Assembly (NCBI RefSeq): GCF_001667145.1
Contig: NZ_LZIF01000122.1
Location: 1-64,000, forward strand
Direction: 5' to 3'
Source of the DNA: Mycobacterium sp. 852002-51971_SCH5477799-a
GTDB taxonomy: Bacteria > Actinomycetota > Actinomycetes > Mycobacteriales > Mycobacteriaceae
DNA length: 64,000 bases
Part shown: positions 61,344 through 64,000 of the stretch, in pieces
How the letters are laid out: each line of letters starts with the position of its first letter
Numbering within the stretch: position 1 is the stretch's first letter
Position numbers and translations under genes: made by a program
Notes under the pieces: generated by a model
Databases searched by the model: none
Seen by the model: only the letters and a program-made list of their open reading frames with translations
Told to the model about the DNA's origin: nothing

Positions 61344-62489
61344 ATGACGCTGACCCATTCGCAGGAGCGGGTTCCCGCTACCGAGCGCATAGCCGTCCGC
61401 TGCGTCGACTCGGATGTTCACCCCGCCCCCAAGCGCGGAGAGCTGCTCCCGTACATCCCCGAGCCGTGGCGCAGCAAGTACTTCCTCACTCGCTCGGTTG
61501 GCGAGCAGATCTACTACGACGCGCCGGACTACGCGCATTCCTACGCGATGCGCGTTGACTCCTTCCCTGCCAACGGCGAGTTTCCGTGCAGCGACCCGGA
61601 TTTGGCGTTCCGTCAGCTGATCATGGAGGCGGGCTCCGATATCGCGATCCTGGAACCGGCGGCTTACCCGGCGCGCCTGACCGAAGCGCAGCATGCGATG
61701 TCGGCCGCGTTGAACGACTGGCAGGCCAACCACTGGCTGGACAGCCACAACAACTGGCACGAGCGGTGGCGCGGTTCGATCTGCATCGCCATCGAGGAGC
61801 CGGAAGAGTCGGTGCGCGAGGTCGAGCGCTGGGCCGGACACCCCTTCATGGCGCAGATTCTGATCAAGGCCGAGCCGCGTCCGTCCTGGGGTCACCCGAA
61901 GTACGACCCGATCTGGGCGGCCGCCACCAAGCACGACATCACCGTGAGCTGCCACCTGTCACGCAGCCAGTTCGATGAGCTGCCGATCCCGCCGGTGGGC
62001 TTCCCCAGCTATAACCACGACTTCATGGTGACCTACTCCCTGCTGGCGGCCAACCAGGTGATGAGCCTGATCTTCGACGGTGTCTTCGACCGATTCCCGA
62101 CGCTGCGAATCGTGTTCGTCGAGCACGCATTCAGCTGGATCCTTCCGCTGATGTGGCGCATGGACGCGATTTACGACGCACGCAAGTCGTGGCTCGACAT
62201 CAAGCGCAAGCCGTCGGAATACGTCAAGGACCACATCAAGTTCACCACCCAGCCGCTTGACTACCCGGAAGACAAGACCCAACTGACCCGCGCGCTGGAA
62301 TGGATGGAGTGCGAGAAGATTCTGCTGTTCTCCTCGGACTACCCGCACTGGACGTTCGACGACCCGCGCTGGTTGGTCAAGCACCTGCCCAAGTACGCCC
62401 GCAACGCGGTCATGTACAAAAACGGCATCGCGACCTATCGCCTGCCCGAGACCGTTCCGGTCCTCGAGGGTCAGACCCGGGTGCTCTGA
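61344..62489 (+). CDS. Amidohydrolase-2 family metal-dependent hydrolase
   Basis: This 381-residue protein keeps all expected ligand positions: DSDVH (Asp22, Asp24, His26), His204 (SCHLSR), His261 (VEHAFSW) and Asp332 (SSDYPHW). It would hydrolyse, hydrate or decarboxylate a ring-cleavage or acyl substrate. It lies 29 nt after its degenerate paralogue and one base before the Rieske gene, so the genes are almost certainly co-transcribed. Confidence 0.9.
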   Translation: MTLTHSQERVPATERIAVRCVDSDVHPAPKRGELLPYIPEPWRSKYFLTRSVGEQIYYDAPDYAHSYAMRVDSFPANGEFPCSDPDLAFRQLIMEAGSDIAILEPAAYPARLTEAQHAMSAALNDWQANHWLDSHNNWHERWRGSICIAIEEPEESVREVERWAGHPFMAQILIKAEPRPSWGHPKYDPIWAAATKHDITVSCHLSRSQFDELPIPPVGFPSYNHDFMVTYSLLAANQVMSLIFDGVFDRFPTLRIVFVEHAFSWILPLMWRMDAIYDARKSWLDIKRKPSEYVKDHIKFTTQPLDYPEDKTQLTRALEWMECEKILLFSSDYPHWTFDDPRWLVKHLPKYARNAVMYKNGIATYRLPETVPVLEGQTRVL

Positions 62490-62490
62490 G

Positions 62491-62889
62491 TTGACGGAAG
62501 AAACCAAACGGCCCGAGCCACGTCTCGCTCAGGGCCGCGAGCATGTCGTCGCAACTGTAGACGAAATCCCGCCGGGCACACACAAACTGGTGCCGATCGG
62601 ACGGCATGGCGTCGGCGTCTACAACGTCAACGGCACCTTCTACGCCATCGCGAACTACTGCCCCCACCAAGGCGGCCCGCTGTGTTCGGGACGAGCTCGG
62701 GGGCGCACGATCGTCGACGAGACCGCCCCGGGTGACTCCGTCATGGTGCGCGACCTGGAATACATCTACTGCCCGTGGCACCAATGGGGTTTCGAGCTGG
62801 CGACCGGCACCACCGCGGTCAAGCCCGAGTGGAGTATCCGTACCTATCCGGTGCGCGTCGTCGGCAACGATGTGTTGGTTCAGGCCTAG
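62491..62889 (+). CDS. Rieske 2Fe-2S ferredoxin-type protein
   Basis: This 132-residue protein has the Rieske motifs CPHQGGPLC (Cys57, His59) and CPWHQWGF (Cys94, His97) that bind a 2Fe-2S cluster. It has no oxygenase catalytic domain, so it probably acts as an electron carrier. TTG start at 62491, one base after the amidohydrolase stop. Its electron acceptor is unknown; the P450s and amidohydrolases in this region are candidates by proximity only. Confidence 0.9.
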   Translation: MTEETKRPEPRLAQGREHVVATVDEIPPGTHKLVPIGRHGVGVYNVNGTFYAIANYCPHQGGPLCSGRARGRTIVDETAPGDSVMVRDLEYIYCPWHQWGFELATGTTAVKPEWSIRTYPVRVVGNDVLVQA

Positions 62890-62904
62890 CTACAGGAGAA
62901 TCGG

Positions 62905-63771
62905 GTGCCTGCTATCGAGATTAACGGGGGAAACGTCGTCTACGAAATCCTCGGTGACTCCGGCGATCTCATTGCCCTGACACCGGGTGGCCGGTTCAGT
63001 AAGGAGATCCCAGGTCTGCGTCCGCTGGCCGACGCCCTGGCCGCGGGTGGCTATCGGGTGCTGCTGTGGGACCGGCCCAACTGCGGCGCCTCCGATGTGC
63101 AGTTCTACGGGCAGAGCGAGTCGCACATGCGCGCCGAGACGCTGCACAAGCTGGTGACCGGCCTGGGCTTCGAGCGCTGCATTCTGGCCGGAGGGTCCGG
63201 CGGGGCAAGGGATTCCATGCTGACCACGATGCTCTACCCCGAGATGGTCACCAAGCTCGTGGTGTGGAACATTGTCGGCGGCACCTACGGCACCTTCGTG
63301 CTCGGCTCCTTCTACATCATTCCCAGCATCCTCGCGGTGCGCGGCACCGGCATGGACGGCGTGGTAAAGGTGGCCGAATGGCGTGAGCGCATCGAAGAGA
63401 ACCCGAACAACAAGCAGCGGTTCCTCGACTTCGACAAGGATGAGTTCCTCAAGTTGATGCTGCGCTGGCTCAACGCCTTCGTCTCCAAGCCGGGCCAGAC
63501 GATTCCCGGCGTCGAGGACGAAATGTTCGACCGGATCAAGGTCCCCACGTTGATCATTCGTGGCGGGGAGAACGACATGGATCACCCGAAGCGGACGTCG
63601 CTGGAAGTCAGCTGCCTGATCAAGGGATCGAAGCTCATCGACCCGCCCTGGCCCGAGGACGCCTGGGAGCGCGCGTCCGAAGACCGCGCGGCCGGCCGGG
63701 TGCAGCACTTCAACATGTTCGACACCTGGGTGCAGGCGGCACCCGCGATTCTCGAATTCCTGGGTTCGTAA
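62905..63771 (+). CDS. Alpha/beta-hydrolase
   Basis: This 288-residue alpha/beta-hydrolase has a nucleophile elbow GGSGGA with Ser98, LLWDRPNCGASD, and LIIRGGENDMDHP near the acid residue. It may hydrolyse a C-C or ester bond in the product of the neighbouring enzymes. GTG start at 62905 with AGGAGA upstream. It is the last gene of the amidohydrolase-Rieske unit. Confidence 0.87.
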   Translation: MPAIEINGGNVVYEILGDSGDLIALTPGGRFSKEIPGLRPLADALAAGGYRVLLWDRPNCGASDVQFYGQSESHMRAETLHKLVTGLGFERCILAGGSGGARDSMLTTMLYPEMVTKLVVWNIVGGTYGTFVLGSFYIIPSILAVRGTGMDGVVKVAEWRERIEENPNNKQRFLDFDKDEFLKLMLRWLNAFVSKPGQTIPGVEDEMFDRIKVPTLIIRGGENDMDHPKRTSLEVSCLIKGSKLIDPPWPEDAWERASEDRAAGRVQHFNMFDTWVQAAPAILEFLGS

Positions 63772-63788
63772 TGGTGCGAAACGGTGCG

Positions 63789-64000
63789 TTACCGAGTGCG
63801 AATGTGGACCTCACAGTTGAGCGACGCCTCCAGGGCCGTGTGCACACGGCTTTCCGGAATCCGTTCGAGGTCAGATTCCCGCAGCGTCACATGGACGATG
63901 TCGAATCCGTCATCGCCGGGCGTGCGCTCGATGTCACCGGTCAGTCCGAACGCGGACAGCACCCCGTGCGCGTCGTCGTCTGTTCCCCGGCTGACAAAAG
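63789..64000 (-). CDS. C-terminal end of an unrecognised protein (partial)
   Basis: An open frame enters from the right edge and ends at a TAA (63789-63791). The visible 69 residues include FVSRGTDDDAHGVLS and ESDLERIPESRVHTALE. The composition is typical of a real gene, and it converges on the hydrolase gene. No domain is recognised from this fragment. Confidence 0.5.
   Translation of the reverse strand, partial: FVSRGTDDDAHGVLSAFGLTGDIERTPGDDGFDIVHVTLRESDLERIPESRVHTALEASLNCEVHIRTR

Overview
The window comes from a high-GC actinobacterium, almost certainly a Mycobacterium outside the M. tuberculosis complex. The evidence is an rpfA 3' end, moaE2-mog-moaC2, an XPB/ERCC3-type helicase with its helicase-associated neighbour, fadB-fadA, dapC, far and pdc, in the order known around Rv0867c-Rv0852 of M. 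tuberculosis. It is supported by a complete yrbE/mce operon with Mce-associated genes, an LpqH-type lipoprotein and F420-type oxidoreductases. There are no tRNA or rRNA genes, CRISPR arrays or recognisable insertion sequences.

Layout. 1-6183: end of rpfA, molybdopterin genes, and the Rv0862c/ERCC3 helicase pair. 6184-15807: an accessory block with three flavin monooxygenases, two luciferase-like F420 oxidoreductases, a thiolase/DUF35 pair, an ABM-domain protein, a STAS protein, a TetR repressor with a clear operator, and a methyltransferase. It sits between genes that are neighbours in M. tuberculosis. 15885-27259: conserved lipid block (fadB, fadA, dapC, three SRPBCC proteins, far, pdc, bfd-like, fadD). 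27302-32416: amidohydrolase, LpqH-like lipoprotein, enoyl-CoA hydratase, secreted protein, TetR and a P450. 32439-35601: four-gene membrane operon (heme-copper oxidase subunit III- and IV-like proteins plus two related multi-pass proteins), divergent from a TetR gene across a perfect 18-bp palindrome. 35607-38184: secreted proteins and a Mce-associated pair. 38241-47854: yrbEA-yrbEB-mceABCDEF on the minus strand. 48235-52170: CoA-transferase, SDR, 3Fe-4S ferredoxin, P450. 52261-55792: secreted protein, a second Mce-associated pair, membrane esterase. 55798-63771: heteromeric-type acyl-CoA dehydrogenase pair, nitroreductase pseudogene, carboxymuconolactone decarboxylase-like protein, 3-hydroxyisobutyrate dehydrogenase-like protein, then an amidohydrolase-amidohydrolase-Rieske-hydrolase unit. 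63789-64000: end of an unrecognised gene.

The genes from about 27 to 64 kb look like one uptake-and-degradation programme for a lipid, sterol-like or terpenoid-like compound. The Mce system would import it; P450s with ferredoxin and the Rieske protein would oxidise it; CoA ligase and CoA-transferases would activate it; FadE, Ech and SDR would shorten it; amidohydrolases and hydrolases would cleave or hydrate it. A recurring palindrome, GAGAAT-N3-ATTCTC, lies upstream of at least four of these transcription units and may mark a shared regulon. The substrate cannot be read from the sequence.

The most unusual items are that palindrome, the orphan oxidase-subunit membrane operon, and an amidohydrolase pair in which one member has lost metal-ligand positions while the other keeps them.
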